From: JBHENC01 sp051000345
GTDB taxonomy: Bacteria > Acidobacteriota > Blastocatellia > Pyrinomonadales > Pyrinomonadaceae
Direction: 5' to 3'
Assembly (NCBI GenBank): GCA_051000345.1
Contig: JBPCOJ010000013.1
Span: forward strand, 1-40,520
Length of the DNA: 40,520 bases
Part shown: positions 8,107 through 17,680 of the stretch, piece by piece
How positions within the stretch are numbered: the first letter of the stretch is position 1
Layout of the letters: every line of letters starts with the position of its first letter
Translations under genes and position numbers: made by a program
Notes under the pieces: model-generated
Databases searched by the model: none
Seen by the model: the letters and a program-made list of their open reading frames with translations, nothing else
What the model was told of the DNA's origin: nothing

Positions 8107-10053
8107 TCAGCGTTCACGATCATCGTTTGATCCACTGCCGCCGAAGAAGTCTGCGAGTTCGCCGAGCGACGCCATGCCGCTGCCGACTTCTGAAGAATAA
8201 GCCTTCGTGTCGGCAATCGGTTCGTCGTGTTTCGCAGCACGCGCCGAAAGGCCGATTCTCTTTCCGTCCGCGTCGATTCTGAGAATACGAAAATCCATTT
8301 CCTGACCGAGTTGAACAACGTCTTCGGGTTTCTCCACGCGGTCATCGGCGAGTTCCGAGATATGACACAAGCCTTCCAGCCCGTCGTCTAATTCGACGAA
8401 CACGCCGAAGCCGACGAAGCGCGCGATTTTGCCGCGCACGATGTCACCCGGATGATGCGCCGCGACAAAGCGATCCCAAGCATTCGGCTCCAGGTCTTTA
8501 ATCGAAAGCGAGAGACGGCGATTGTCCGCGTCGATGCTGGTAATGATGGCTTCGATTTCTTGACCCTTCTTCAGAATCTCGCCCGGATGTTTGATGCGCT
8601 TCGTCCATGAAATATCCGAGACGTGAACGAGGCCGTCAACGCCGTCTTCGACTTCGATGAACGCGCCGAAGTCCGTCAGATTGCGCACGCGTCCCTGCAC
8701 GCGCGAGCCGATTTGATAACGCTCGTGCAAAGTCTGCCAAGGGTTCGATTGTACCTGCTTCATGCCGAGACTAATACGGCGCGCCTTCGGATCGACGCTC
8801 AAAACTTCGACATCGGCGATGTCGCCCGGATTAACGAGTTTGCTCGGATGCTTGACGCGCTTCGACCAACTCATTTCCGAAACATGCACGAGGCCTTCGA
8901 CGCCCGGCTCGAGTTCTATAAAAGCGCCGTAATCGGCGACGCTCGCCACACTGCCGGAGAGACGCTTGCCGATGGGAAAGCGTTCTTCGATGCTGCTCCA
9001 TGGATCGGGCAAAAGCTGCTTGTAACCGAGCGAGACGCGCTCACGCTCACGATCAAATTTCAAAACCTTAACTTGCACAGTGTCGCCGACCTTGAATAAT
9101 TCGCCGGGATTTTGCAGGCGTCCCCAAGACATATCCGTGACGTGCAAAAGACCGTCGATGCCGCCCAAGTCAACGAACGCACCGTAGTCCGTCAGATTCT
9201 TGATCTGGCCTTCGACAATAATATCTTCTTCGATGTTATTGAGGGTTTGTCCCTTTTTGCCTTCGTTCTGCTGTTCGAGTATGGCCTTGCGCGAAAGCAC
9301 GACGTTGGAACGCTTGCGGTTGAGTTTTATAACCAGCGCTTCGATTTCTTGATTGCGCAAACTGTCGAGATTGCGTATCGGGCGAATGTCCACCTGCGAG
9401 CCGGGAAGAAAAGCCGCGATGCCGTCAATGTCCACGCGCAGGCCACCTTTGATGCGATCCATCACGCGGCCTGTCACGGGCGTGCCGTCGGTAAAAGCTT
9501 TTTCGAGTTCGTCCCACGCCTTCATGCGCACGGCGTCGGCGCGCGAGAGCACGGGAAAGCCTTCGTGCGTTTCCATGCGCTTGATCAGCACGTCGACTTC
9601 ATCGCCGCGCTTGACGGTCAATTCGCCGTTTTCCGTGAACTCTGCCGGATCGACGATGCCTTCGGATTTGTAGCCGAAGTCAATCACCACGCCGCGCTCC
9701 GAGACGCCTATGACACGACCCTTGACGACTTCGCCTTCCTGAAAGCCAGCCTGCTCTTGCTCGAACTGGTCGAGCATCGCGCCGAAATCCATGTCGCTGC
9801 CTGTGCGGGGTGAATCATCGTCATCGTCGTCATCATCGTCGCTATTCATGCGCGCGACTGCGGCAGGTGAAGACGCGGAGGCGGAAGCAGCGCTGTTTTG
9901 CGTCTGCGATGAAGTAATAGATGGTGAAGCGACGGTGTGCTGTTCGGCAGCGGCCGTGTTCGTGTGCGAAGCGCCGGTTATCGTCGTCGCATCGTTCGTT
10001 GGTTGATCAATTGTGACCTGGCCGCCGTTCGGCTTGGGTTCTTCGGTGGACAT
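8107..10053 (-). CDS. rpsA: Ribosomal protein S1, six S1 domains
   Basis: mRNA-binding protein of the 30S subunit that helps unwind and dock messages. Six S1 OB-folds can be followed from about residue 117: GEVVKGRVIGVSERG, TPVTGRVMDRIKGG, VEGQIKNLTDYGAF, LSGSVASVADYGAF, VQGRVRNLTDFGAF and VRGKIARFVGFGVF. The last four are the most regular. Before them is a 116-residue low-complexity leader rich in Thr, Ala and Ser, with nine consecutive Asp at 72-80. The total of 648 residues exceeds the usual length of about 560 because of that leader. ATG 10053 follows AGGAG by 6 nt. Confidence 0.95.
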   Translation of the reverse strand: MSTEEPKPNGGQVTIDQPTNDATTITGASHTNTAAAEQHTVASPSITSSQTQNSAASASASSPAAVARMNSDDDDDDDDDSPRTGSDMDFGAMLDQFEQEQAGFQEGEVVKGRVIGVSERGVVIDFGYKSEGIVDPAEFTENGELTVKRGDEVDVLIKRMETHEGFPVLSRADAVRMKAWDELEKAFTDGTPVTGRVMDRIKGGLRVDIDGIAAFLPGSQVDIRPIRNLDSLRNQEIEALVIKLNRKRSNVVLSRKAILEQQNEGKKGQTLNNIEEDIIVEGQIKNLTDYGAFVDLGGIDGLLHVTDMSWGRLQNPGELFKVGDTVQVKVLKFDRERERVSLGYKQLLPDPWSSIEERFPIGKRLSGSVASVADYGAFIELEPGVEGLVHVSEMSWSKRVKHPSKLVNPGDIADVEVLSVDPKARRISLGMKQVQSNPWQTLHERYQIGSRVQGRVRNLTDFGAFIEVEDGVDGLVHVSDISWTKRIKHPGEILKKGQEIEAIITSIDADNRRLSLSIKDLEPNAWDRFVAAHHPGDIVRGKIARFVGFGVFVELDDGLEGLCHISELADDRVEKPEDVVQLGQEMDFRILRIDADGKRIGLSARAAKHDEPIADTKAYSSEVGSGMASLGELADFFGGSGSNDDRER

Positions 10054-10361
10054 GCAAACTCCTGTGCGATTCTTTATTAATACCGCCGCGTGCTGAAAGA
10101 GCTTTTCACGCTGCGTCGTCCGGTCTTACGGCTAAAAAAAGCGCCGCACGCGCGTCGCCCTCGCTTGAGCGCCGTGCGTGTAAACATAATTGCTTGTTCG
10201 ATGGCAATGAAAATTGAATCGGAAAGCGTGGAGTGTGGATGCGAACCGTTCGGAGTTGGAAAGATGGTTGCCGTATTGTTTCAAATTCCTTCGCGCCCGT
10301 AAGTAAACCGCTTGTGTGATCCGTCGTCACCGCCTGTTTTGATTGACCGGAATAGACAGGC

Positions 10362-10391
10362 AATGTACACGCCAAAATGATGTTGTGTCAA
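10362..10391 (-). promoter_or_regulatory. Candidate rpsA promoter
   Basis: On the minus strand TTGACA (10391-10386) and TACATT (10367-10362) are separated by 18 nt. The -35 is perfect and the -10 matches 4 of 6. It would give a long S1 leader. Confidence 0.4.
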
Positions 10392-10407
10392 GCAATAAGC
10401 GCCGACA

Positions 10408-10448
10408 ACGAAAGCGTGCTGCTCTTTGATTATGCGGCACGCTTTCGT
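10408..10448 (-). terminator. Hairpin downstream of the BNR/PGBD gene
   Basis: Arms 10408-10422 and 10434-10448 pair over 15 positions with one G-T, around an 11-nt loop. It lies about 50 nt after the stop of the 10499-13057 gene. There is no clear T-run on either side, so terminator function is only probable. Confidence 0.4.
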
Positions 10449-10498
10449 AAAATTCCGACAAAACCCACTCTTTGGATTCAATTATTAAGAGGCTTTCG

Positions 10499-13057
10499 TT
10501 ACTGATTCAAAGTGCTGGCCTGCGCGCCCGCGCCGCGTTCTGCAACGTAAATGCCTGCCGAGTGTGAGCCGACGAATAATCTATTCTGGCTGCCTGAAAA
10601 AGCGAGCGACCAGATACGCTGGCTCGGCAATCTATTCTCAAGCGGATCGACGCGTTCCCAACTCATCCCTGCATCCGCCGAACGATAAACGCCGCCGTTT
10701 TGCTCGACTGCATTGCCGACGAAAATCTCATCGCTGTTTCGCGGGTTAACTAAAATGCTTGTGTAATCACCGGGCGGCAGATTGCCACCGCGACGAATCC
10801 ACTTTTCGCCGCCGTCGTGCGAGAGATACAGCGTTTGGCGCGTACCGACATAAATGAAGGCGGAGCGCTGATTGTCCTGCTCGATAGAACTAATCGGCGC
10901 ATTTGCCGGAATGCCTTCGACTTGCTGCCATGTCGATCCGCCGTCGCGCGAAACAAGAAGGCCGGAAATAGCCGTGCCGACATAAATCGTTTTAGGATTC
11001 TGCGCGCTCGTCGAAATGCTGGTCGTGCGCGTGTCGAGGCCGCTGCCGAAGGAGAGTTTTTCCCAACCCTGTGCCGGATCATACGTGCGGAAAAGCCCGA
11101 CGTTGGTGGCGGCAAAGATTCCTGTGCGCCCGTCGCGCTGATCGTAAGCGTAGGACAAAGCATTAACGGAATCGGAGAGCGCCGCGAGCTTAACGGACGG
11201 CACGCCACTAATCGAAGTAGAGGTCACGCCGCCATCGCCTAAGCCGAGCGCGGCGAGCGTCGTGCTGTCCAGTTTGCCGGAGACGGGAATATCTTTATCT
11301 GCCTGAAATTTTCTGATTGCCGCCACAGTGCGCGTGCCTGCCGCCCCGTCCGGCGTGCCGACGTTGTAGCCCGCCGCGTTGAGCGCTTCCTGCGCACGCT
11401 TGGCTGTCGCAGAGTTTGAACGCGGGCTGGCGGCAGCCGACGCAGCAGCAGTGGCATTTGACGAAACCGCACGCGCATCAGCGCCGCGAGTGGCGCGGCC
11501 TCGTCTCGTTCGGGGGCGTTTGACAGGTTCCGATTTCGGCGGGCCGATGGGAGACCATGATGCGCCACGATCGAGCGAGCGGTAAACGCCGTAGTTCGTG
11601 CCTAAGTAAATAAGGTTGCCGTCCTTTTCGTCTTGCAGAATCGAGTAGCCGGTCAAGTTATTCGGCCAGTTGCGCATCGAAGGCTGCCACGTCGCGCCGT
11701 CGTCATTGCTGACAAAAAAGAAGCCGCCGCCGCGCGCAACATTGATCGTCGTGGCATAAACGCGTCCCGGTTTTTCACGGTCGGCGACAATCGCGTTGGC
11801 AAAGCGTCCGCTGTAATTACCATTCGTCGGCGCAAAATTTTTGCCGTCGTCGTTGGAAACCATTACGCCGTAACTGTTTGTGCTGATGTAAATCGTGTGC
11901 GGGTTTTTGGGGCTAACGGCGATTGAATTTATTTCTATATCCCTGCGCGTCGTGACCATCCATGTGCCGTCTGCGCCGCCGCTGGCAGAGCGCCAGAAGC
12001 CTTCAGTCGTTCCGGCAAACACGAGTCCCGGAATAGTCGGATGTTGTAAGATGGCGCGCGTGCGTCTGGATTGGCTCGGTATGCCCTGTACCTTGCGCCA
12101 TAGGTTTCCGCCGTTGCGGGTTTCGTAAATACCGCTGCAAGCGGAAGCGATAACGTGGTCGGGATTGCGCGGATCGAGATCGATTGCAAAAAAATCGGAA
12201 TCGTCGATGATGCCCGTCTTAACGATACGCCAGCTTTTGCCGCCGTCCGATGTTTTGTACGGCAAGTGCCAAGTGCCTGCATAAATGACATCCGGATTAC
12301 GCGGGTCAATGGCAAGCGATTCGACGGCAGTCGTGCCAAAGGGCGCGGCTTGCGTCCACGTTTCGCCGGAATCCTCCGAGCGAAATACTTTGAAGTTGGT
12401 GCCGACAACCAAAATATCCGGGTTCGACGGCGACTGTGCGAGCGAGTGTAGCGCCTCTGTTTTCAATTGTGCGGACTCTCTCCATGTTTGCCCGCCGTCC
12501 ATTGTTTTGAAGAACCCGCCCGCATCCGTGTGGCGATGCGATGCCACGTAGATAGTCTTTGAATCACGCGGGTCAACGATGATGTGGTCAACGAAAAGTC
12601 CCGGACGCCGAAAGTTATAAAGCAAGTTCCACTGCTTGCCGCCATCCGACGATGTATAAAGCTGACCGTCGAGCGTGCCGAAATAGAAACGCTGCGGGTC
12701 ATTCGGGTCAACCACGAGGGCGCGCACATCGCCACCCGTCGGGCCAGTCACGCGCCAATCTGCCACGTAAGGTGCAGGCAACTCTGTTTTAACTGTCGCT
12801 TCTGTTGCCTCTGTCGTAGCTGCTTCCGTTGACTTTGTTGTAACGGCAGCCGCAGTAGCATCGGCTGCAGATGTTGCTGCGTCAGTCGCGGTAGCGGCGT
12901 CGGTTGTTGTCGAAGAAGTCGTTGAAGGAGTCGTCGTGGTTTCCTGCGCGCTCACAACAAAACGATCAGATGTCAGCGAAGCGAGCATTAAGATGGAAAG
13001 AAGCAACGACCAGCCGGAGCGTTTCGTGAATTGAATCAACATGGGTTTCATTCTCAT
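10499..13057 (-). CDS. Exported BNR/Asp-box (VPS10/Ycf48-like) propeller protein with inserted peptidoglycan-binding domain
   Basis: An 852-residue exported protein. An N-terminal signal peptide (hydrophobic core SLLLSILMLASLT, cleavage near VSAQ) is followed by about 60 residues of Thr/Ala low complexity. A sialidase-like propeller follows, with repeated Asp-box motifs such as SSDGGKQWN, TMDGGQTWR, SEDSGETWT and TSDGGKSWR. At about 548-610 lies a PG_binding_1 domain (AKRAQEALNAAGYNV, then AAIRKFQADKDIPVSGKLD), preceded by a basic, Ala-rich linker. More BNR blades follow to the end. The protein may anchor to the cell wall while presenting propellers. No glycosidase residues could be assigned. 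The start is the first ATG of three in frame and no Shine-Dalgarno decides between them. Confidence 0.85.
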   Translation of the reverse strand: MRMKPMLIQFTKRSGWSLLLSILMLASLTSDRFVVSAQETTTTPSTTSSTTTDAATATDAATSAADATAAAVTTKSTEAATTEATEATVKTELPAPYVADWRVTGPTGGDVRALVVDPNDPQRFYFGTLDGQLYTSSDGGKQWNLLYNFRRPGLFVDHIIVDPRDSKTIYVASHRHTDAGGFFKTMDGGQTWRESAQLKTEALHSLAQSPSNPDILVVGTNFKVFRSEDSGETWTQAAPFGTTAVESLAIDPRNPDVIYAGTWHLPYKTSDGGKSWRIVKTGIIDDSDFFAIDLDPRNPDHVIASACSGIYETRNGGNLWRKVQGIPSQSRRTRAILQHPTIPGLVFAGTTEGFWRSASGGADGTWMVTTRRDIEINSIAVSPKNPHTIYISTNSYGVMVSNDDGKNFAPTNGNYSGRFANAIVADREKPGRVYATTINVARGGGFFFVSNDDGATWQPSMRNWPNNLTGYSILQDEKDGNLIYLGTNYGVYRSLDRGASWSPIGPPKSEPVKRPRTRRGRATRGADARAVSSNATAAASAAASPRSNSATAKRAQEALNAAGYNVGTPDGAAGTRTVAAIRKFQADKDIPVSGKLDSTTLAALGLGDGGVTSTSISGVPSVKLAALSDSVNALSYAYDQRDGRTGIFAATNVGLFRTYDPAQGWEKLSFGSGLDTRTTSISTSAQNPKTIYVGTAISGLLVSRDGGSTWQQVEGIPANAPISSIEQDNQRSAFIYVGTRQTLYLSHDGGEKWIRRGGNLPPGDYTSILVNPRNSDEIFVGNAVEQNGGVYRSADAGMSWERVDPLENRLPSQRIWSLAFSGSQNRLFVGSHSAGIYVAERGAGAQASTLNQ

Positions 13058-13214
13058 AGTGTCGGTATTGAACGAGTCGGGCGCACTGTTTCGTGCCGTT
13101 AATAATCATCCATTGACGTGAAGATAATTTCAACACGTCTTAGGATGCGCCGCACGATAAAAGCGGTTGTACGCATGGCCTACGTTGAGGCAACGCACCG
13201 GTGTGTAAAGCGAA

Positions 13215-13248
13215 GCGGGCGATGCTTCTCGAAGGAAACATCGCCCGC
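13215..13248 (-). terminator. Probable terminator of the OmpA-like gene
   Basis: A perfect 10-bp repeat (GCGGGCGATG, 13215-13224, with 13239-13248) has a 14-nt loop. On the minus strand it is followed by TTCGCTTTACAC. It lies about 50 nt after the stop at 13297. Confidence 0.55.
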
Positions 13249-13296
13249 GTTCGGAAAGTGCCGCGCGTCTAGGAAAGAACGCGAGCGGTTCGGTTT

Positions 13297-15867
13297 TTAG
13301 CGACGACGACGGCTACGACGCGTGCCACGTCTGGCCGGGCCAGTTGTGGTTTGCACGTCGCCGGGTTGCACTGTCGGTGCGGCTGTCGGAGGCGTTGCGC
13401 CTTGCGGCACGAGCCAGAGTTCAACCGCAAGGTCTTCACGGAAGCCGCCGTCTACCGTCTGGATACGTCCGGCGTCGATGCCGCGCGTATTGACGAGGTA
13501 GTTCTTGGCGCGATCCGCGCGAGCCTGAGCTTCACCGGTGCGTCCACGGCGTCCGCCGTAAGCGATGATGTAAGCCTGCGTGCCGGGCGCGTTCTGCAAC
13601 TGAATTGCGTAGTTGTCGAGACGCGCTTTTTCGTCGTTGAAGTTGACGTTACCGTACTCGTCAAACTTCGTTGGTCCCGGCGGATTGCCAACGACCTGCG
13701 AGGTGCATGAAGCCGAAGCCGGGCAGCTTGCCGCGAGTCCGCCGACGTTCACTGTCGCTGTGATCGACTGTCCGCCTTGATTGGCTGTATCAACCGTGAT
13801 TGAAGGCGTACCCTGACCGCCAGTGATAGTTCCGGCTGAAACCGTCCAGTTGTAGGCCGGCGTTGCGCCACCCGTATCGCCGCTAACATTCGCGGTGAAG
13901 GTGATCGGCGAGCCAACCGTTGTCAATTCCGTCGGGCAACTGACCGTAATGGTCGGACACGGCGGCGCGACAATTGGTGCTGCCGGACACTCGGTAACAT
14001 TAACAGTCGTCGAAGAGAAGGCCACGCAGCCGCAACCGTCGTCTACTTCAACCGTCGAAGTGTATGTGCCGGGCTGAACGCCTGACAAATCCCAATTTAC
14101 ATTCGGGCCTTCGCCGACGATGCGTCCGCCCGTCACAGAGTATGTGTAGAGCAGCGTATCGCCGTCCGGGTCACTCGCGCTGGTCGTCAACTGCACCTGC
14201 GAATTAGCTGGAGTAGCCTGCGACGGATCGCGCGGACACACCACAACCGACGACGGATTGGCCGTAAACGAATTCACGACCGGCGGCTGGTTCGGCAGCA
14301 CTGACGGAGCACGCGCATTGCGGTGACCGATAAAGAACTGACCGAGGAAGCCGTTAGCATCATCCGAAGGAATAAAACCGGCAGGCAGACCGCTGCTAGT
14401 AAAAGTGGTAGCTGCGTTGGTAAATGCGCCGCCAACTGATCCTGGGCCGACGGCGCCGTTAGGCACCCCGATGTTGGTTAGATTGTTAAATCTGTTCGTC
14501 GTGGTAACGTTACCGAACCGCCTGGCGTCTTGTTGATTTAAGTGACGCCGGTAAGCAGCACTGAAGCCAAAGAAGCGGCGCGGGAACACGCGAATACCGA
14601 GCAGTCCTTCAACCGGGCTGTTCTCGAGTGCATTCGGCGTCCGGCCACCGACGTACTGCGTGGCACGCAGTTCGGCAATCGGCTGAAAATGCTTGTTGAT
14701 CGGAAAATCGAAGCCGATGCCCGTCAACAATTCATCCGGGCGATCAAGCAAAGTAACCTTGCTGCCGCCGAACGCATTGCTTCTGACACTGCTGTTAAGA
14801 ATGTAGCCCACGTTGACTGACAGATTGACCGAGCGAGCGAGCCGGCCATCCACAACACCGATTACACCGATGTCGCCGAAATTGCCGCCGGGGCTTGCGC
14901 CGCGCTGCAACTGATTGAAGCCGCGTGCGTCATTAGCTTTGTCGTAGAAAAAGCGATAAAAAGGAATCACTGCAACGCCGAACGGATTGTTCGGGCCGGT
15001 GAAACGTATCTTTCCGCCCGCCACGAATGTGCCGTAGCTCGATTCACCATAGGTGCGACTGATAAACGGTGCGTCGGGCAGATAGCTCGGCGCAACCGTA
15101 AAGGTCGTCGGGAAAGTGATAGGGCCTGTAATGGCTGTCGCGGGAGCAGTGTTCGTCGCCAGCACAATGCCGGGTAGAATACCGCCAACCGGTGAGCCGA
15201 TGCCGGGAAACTGGCTGGCAGCACCGAAGCGGCCACCGCCGCCAGCTACTGCACCGAGAGTCGCCGCGAATCCGGGAAAGCCGAAAAGCGTTCCTCTTCC
15301 GTTGCGAATTCCGCCAGCACCTTGGCCGAACGTGCCAGCCGAGCTGCCGACAAACGGAAACCCGACAAACGGTTGATTGAATGCCGGGCGGAAGACCGCA
15401 CCGTTGGTGTTACCCGCGTTATCGATTGGCGCGAGAACGATTGCTGCGCTGCTGCCGGAAGGCAAAAGCGGGCTACCGGACTGAAAGCCGATGTTCGGCA
15501 GATAGAAGCCCGACAGATTGTTTGGGTTGTTGACCTTAATGCCGGTGTAATGATCCGTGTTGAAAAACAGCTCCACGTAATCATTCAAGCCGACTTGAAA
15601 ACTACTCGTAATCTTGGTGATGTCAACATTACCCGGATCACGGTCATAGTTACTGTAGGATAAATCGATTGTGAACTCTCCGCGACGCAGGGTCTGTCCA
15701 TCGTAGATGGTGAAGAGTCCGGTTGGGCCGCCCACTGGGCCGCCTGTGCCGACGGCCGGAGCAATGTTCCTTGGATCAGTGTCCGAACGTAAAGTTTGAG
15801 CCGACACTGCGACACACAATATCAGCGTAATAAGCGCGGCAACGAGCGCTCTTCTCGCGATTTTCAT
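13297..15867 (-). CDS. Outer-membrane barrel with PKD-like domains and OmpA-like C-terminus
   Basis: 856 residues with a clear signal peptide (ALVAALITLILCVAVSAQ). Residues of about 45-530 look like a large beta-barrel rich in Gly, Asn and aromatic strands (GEFTIDLSYSNYDRD, VGLNDYVELFFNTDHY). Two PKD/Ig-like modules follow: one begins at PPVVNSFTANPSSVVV and contains SASDPDGDTLLYTYS, and the second contains PAYNWTVSAGTITGG. The C-terminal part resembles an OmpA domain (AYIIAYGGRRGR, then ARADRAKNYLVNTRGIDAGR), though the usual TD Asp is not seen. A basic tail (RRGTRRSRRRR) ends the protein. AGGAGG stands 6 nt before ATG 15867. Expected location is the outer membrane; the function is unknown. 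Confidence 0.8.
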   Translation of the reverse strand: MKIARRALVAALITLILCVAVSAQTLRSDTDPRNIAPAVGTGGPVGGPTGLFTIYDGQTLRRGEFTIDLSYSNYDRDPGNVDITKITSSFQVGLNDYVELFFNTDHYTGIKVNNPNNLSGFYLPNIGFQSGSPLLPSGSSAAIVLAPIDNAGNTNGAVFRPAFNQPFVGFPFVGSSAGTFGQGAGGIRNGRGTLFGFPGFAATLGAVAGGGGRFGAASQFPGIGSPVGGILPGIVLATNTAPATAITGPITFPTTFTVAPSYLPDAPFISRTYGESSYGTFVAGGKIRFTGPNNPFGVAVIPFYRFFYDKANDARGFNQLQRGASPGGNFGDIGVIGVVDGRLARSVNLSVNVGYILNSSVRSNAFGGSKVTLLDRPDELLTGIGFDFPINKHFQPIAELRATQYVGGRTPNALENSPVEGLLGIRVFPRRFFGFSAAYRRHLNQQDARRFGNVTTTNRFNNLTNIGVPNGAVGPGSVGGAFTNAATTFTSSGLPAGFIPSDDANGFLGQFFIGHRNARAPSVLPNQPPVVNSFTANPSSVVVCPRDPSQATPANSQVQLTTSASDPDGDTLLYTYSVTGGRIVGEGPNVNWDLSGVQPGTYTSTVEVDDGCGCVAFSSTTVNVTECPAAPIVAPPCPTITVSCPTELTTVGSPITFTANVSGDTGGATPAYNWTVSAGTITGGQGTPSITVDTANQGGQSITATVNVGGLAASCPASASCTSQVVGNPPGPTKFDEYGNVNFNDEKARLDNYAIQLQNAPGTQAYIIAYGGRRGRTGEAQARADRAKNYLVNTRGIDAGRIQTVDGGFREDLAVELWLVPQGATPPTAAPTVQPGDVQTTTGPARRGTRRSRRRR

Positions 15868-16386
15868 CGCTTTCCTCCTGCGAAATGAGTATAGAAAATT
15901 TCGGAAAGAACGACACTGCTTCGTAAGGCGACGAGGAATCCAGCGGATGTCTTACTGTTCATCTAGTTTTATCTTCTCGACATCACGCGCGATTTTCGCT
16001 GCCATAGCGACGCACGGGCGCTCCAACTACAAGCGTGCAACGACAATTTTAAGTTTAACTGCTTACGCCCTCAATCAAATTGCTTTGTAGCTGGGGCGAA
16101 GCAGTAAGAGAAGCCAGAGCTATCTTTCGTGCTCTTTACAAACGCTTACCTAATGATATTGCTAGGGGAGCGCTCTCTCGGCTGTTCTCTTCTAAAGTTC
16201 CTGTGAAACGAAAGCGCTCTTACCTGTTTGCAAGCAGCACTTTACCTGTCAACATTCAGCGCGTTTACAGTCGGATTGTTTGTATCAGACTTTTCCACGC
16301 GTACCGAATTCCAGCAGACCATACATTACCTTGAACCGGAAATCAAGCACTTTTCACGACTTAGCGGAAAAACATCCTCTTTTGTA
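15868..16386. other. Intergenic region between the OmpA-like gene and gdhA
   Basis: 519 bases without a supported gene. The minus-strand side near 15885-15895 holds TATACT, a possible -10 for the OmpA-like gene, without a good -35. The 84-codon plus-strand frame at 16080 has no ribosome-binding site and looks random. No clear terminator for gdhA was found. Confidence 0.5.
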
Positions 16387-17667
16387 TCACGCATAGATGC
16401 CGCGCATACGCGTATCATACGCGACACGGTCGATTGCCAGCATATAGGCCGCCGTTCGCGTATCGACGGAATGCGAGTCGGCATACTTACACAAATCGTT
16501 GAAACTTGCGACCATAGTATCCTGCAGACGTTCGTTGACGACATCCTCTTTCCAGAAATAGCCCATGCGATCCTGCACCCACTCGAAGTACGAAACGGTT
16601 ACGCCACCCGCGTTCGCCAAAATATCCGGGATCACGAAAATGCCTTTATTGTGCAGGATTTCGTCGGCGGCGGCAGTCGTCGGCCCGTTCGCGCCTTCCG
16701 CCAGCACCTTGCACTTAATGCGATCTGCGTTTTGTGAAGTAATCTGATTTTCAGTGGCGCAAGGCGCGAGCACATCGCATTCGAGTTCGAGTATTTCAGA
16801 ATTAGAAACGCGCTCGGCTCCGGGAAAGCCTTCGAGCGAGCGTGTGGTTTGCAAATGCAACAGCGCTTCGTGAATGTCTATTCCGTTCGGATTATAAATG
16901 CCGCTGCGAATATCCGAGATGGCGACGACTTTATAACCGGCTTCATGAAGGAGCCGCGCGCCGATGCCGCCGACGTTGCCCGCTCCCTGCACGACGACGC
17001 GCGTTGTCGGCGGCGTCATATTGAATCTCTTGATGGCTTCGTTAATGACGAACAACAGCCCGCGCCCCGTTGCTTCGCGCCGCCCGGCAGAGCCGCCTAG
17101 GTCAACCGGCTTGCCTGTCACGACAGCAGTTACGGTATGGCGCGCGTGCATCGAATATGTATCCATGATCCACGCCATCGTTTGCTCGTTGGTATTCATG
17201 TCGGGCGCTGGCACATCCTTTTCCGGCCCGATGAAATCCAGCAGTTCCGCCGCGTAACGCCGTGTCAGGCGCTCCAACTCCGTCATCGACATCTGTGTGG
17301 GATCGCAAATGACACCGCCTTTAGCGCCGCCGAACGGCACATTGACGACGGCGCATTTCCATGTCATCCACGCGGCGAGAGCGCGCACTTCGTCGATGTT
17401 CACATCCGGCGAATAGCGTATGCCGCCCTTCGCGGGGCCGCGCGCAAAGTTGTGCTGCACGCGAAAGCCCTCGAAAACTTCGATGCGCCCCGAATCCATT
17501 CGCACAGGAATGTAAACCTTCAATTCGCGGTTCGGCACACGCATTACCGCGTACAAATCGGGATCGAGATCGAGAAGCTGCGCCGCTCGATCAAAGCGCG
17601 ACATCATCGACTCGAACGGATTATCTTCCTTAATCTGCCGCGCATCATCCACCATCGGATTAGCCAT
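16387..17667 (-). CDS. gdhA: Glu/Leu/Phe/Val dehydrogenase (glutamate dehydrogenase)
   Basis: 426-residue oxidative deaminase that interconverts glutamate and 2-oxoglutarate with NAD(P). The substrate domain carries GPAKGGIRYSPDV and the catalytic-lysine segment PFGGAKGGVICDP. The essential Asp region is VPAPDMNTNEQTMAWIMD. The nucleotide-binding fold has VVVQGAGNVGGIGA. The length is that of hexameric bacterial/archaeal GDH. ATG 17667 follows GGAGGT by 7 nt. Upstream lies a heptad-like repeat block, so its promoter may sit in or beyond that block. GDH and not leucine dehydrogenase is my preference from the length and the PDMNTNE motif. Confidence 0.93.
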   Translation of the reverse strand: MANPMVDDARQIKEDNPFESMMSRFDRAAQLLDLDPDLYAVMRVPNRELKVYIPVRMDSGRIEVFEGFRVQHNFARGPAKGGIRYSPDVNIDEVRALAAWMTWKCAVVNVPFGGAKGGVICDPTQMSMTELERLTRRYAAELLDFIGPEKDVPAPDMNTNEQTMAWIMDTYSMHARHTVTAVVTGKPVDLGGSAGRREATGRGLLFVINEAIKRFNMTPPTTRVVVQGAGNVGGIGARLLHEAGYKVVAISDIRSGIYNPNGIDIHEALLHLQTTRSLEGFPGAERVSNSEILELECDVLAPCATENQITSQNADRIKCKVLAEGANGPTTAAADEILHNKGIFVIPDILANAGGVTVSYFEWVQDRMGYFWKEDVVNERLQDTMVASFNDLCKYADSHSVDTRTAAYMLAIDRVAYDTRMRGIYA

Positions 17668-17680
17668 AGTAACAACCTCC

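Larger units (their letters stand above)
10054..10498. other. Intergenic region upstream of rpsA and downstream of the BNR gene
   Basis: 445 bases with no convincing protein. It holds a candidate rpsA promoter (10362-10391) and a 15-bp hairpin (10408-10448). If that promoter is used, the S1 mRNA has a leader of about 300 nt. Open frames here on both strands lack ribosome-binding sites and family-like sequence. Confidence 0.5.

Noticed and set aside
9112..9813. Long plus-strand frame inside rpsA
   Set aside because: It is the antisense of a conserved S1 gene; its open state reflects codon bias in the G+C-rich gene.
16080..16334. 84-codon plus-strand frame before gdhA
   Set aside because: No ribosome-binding site or family-like sequence.
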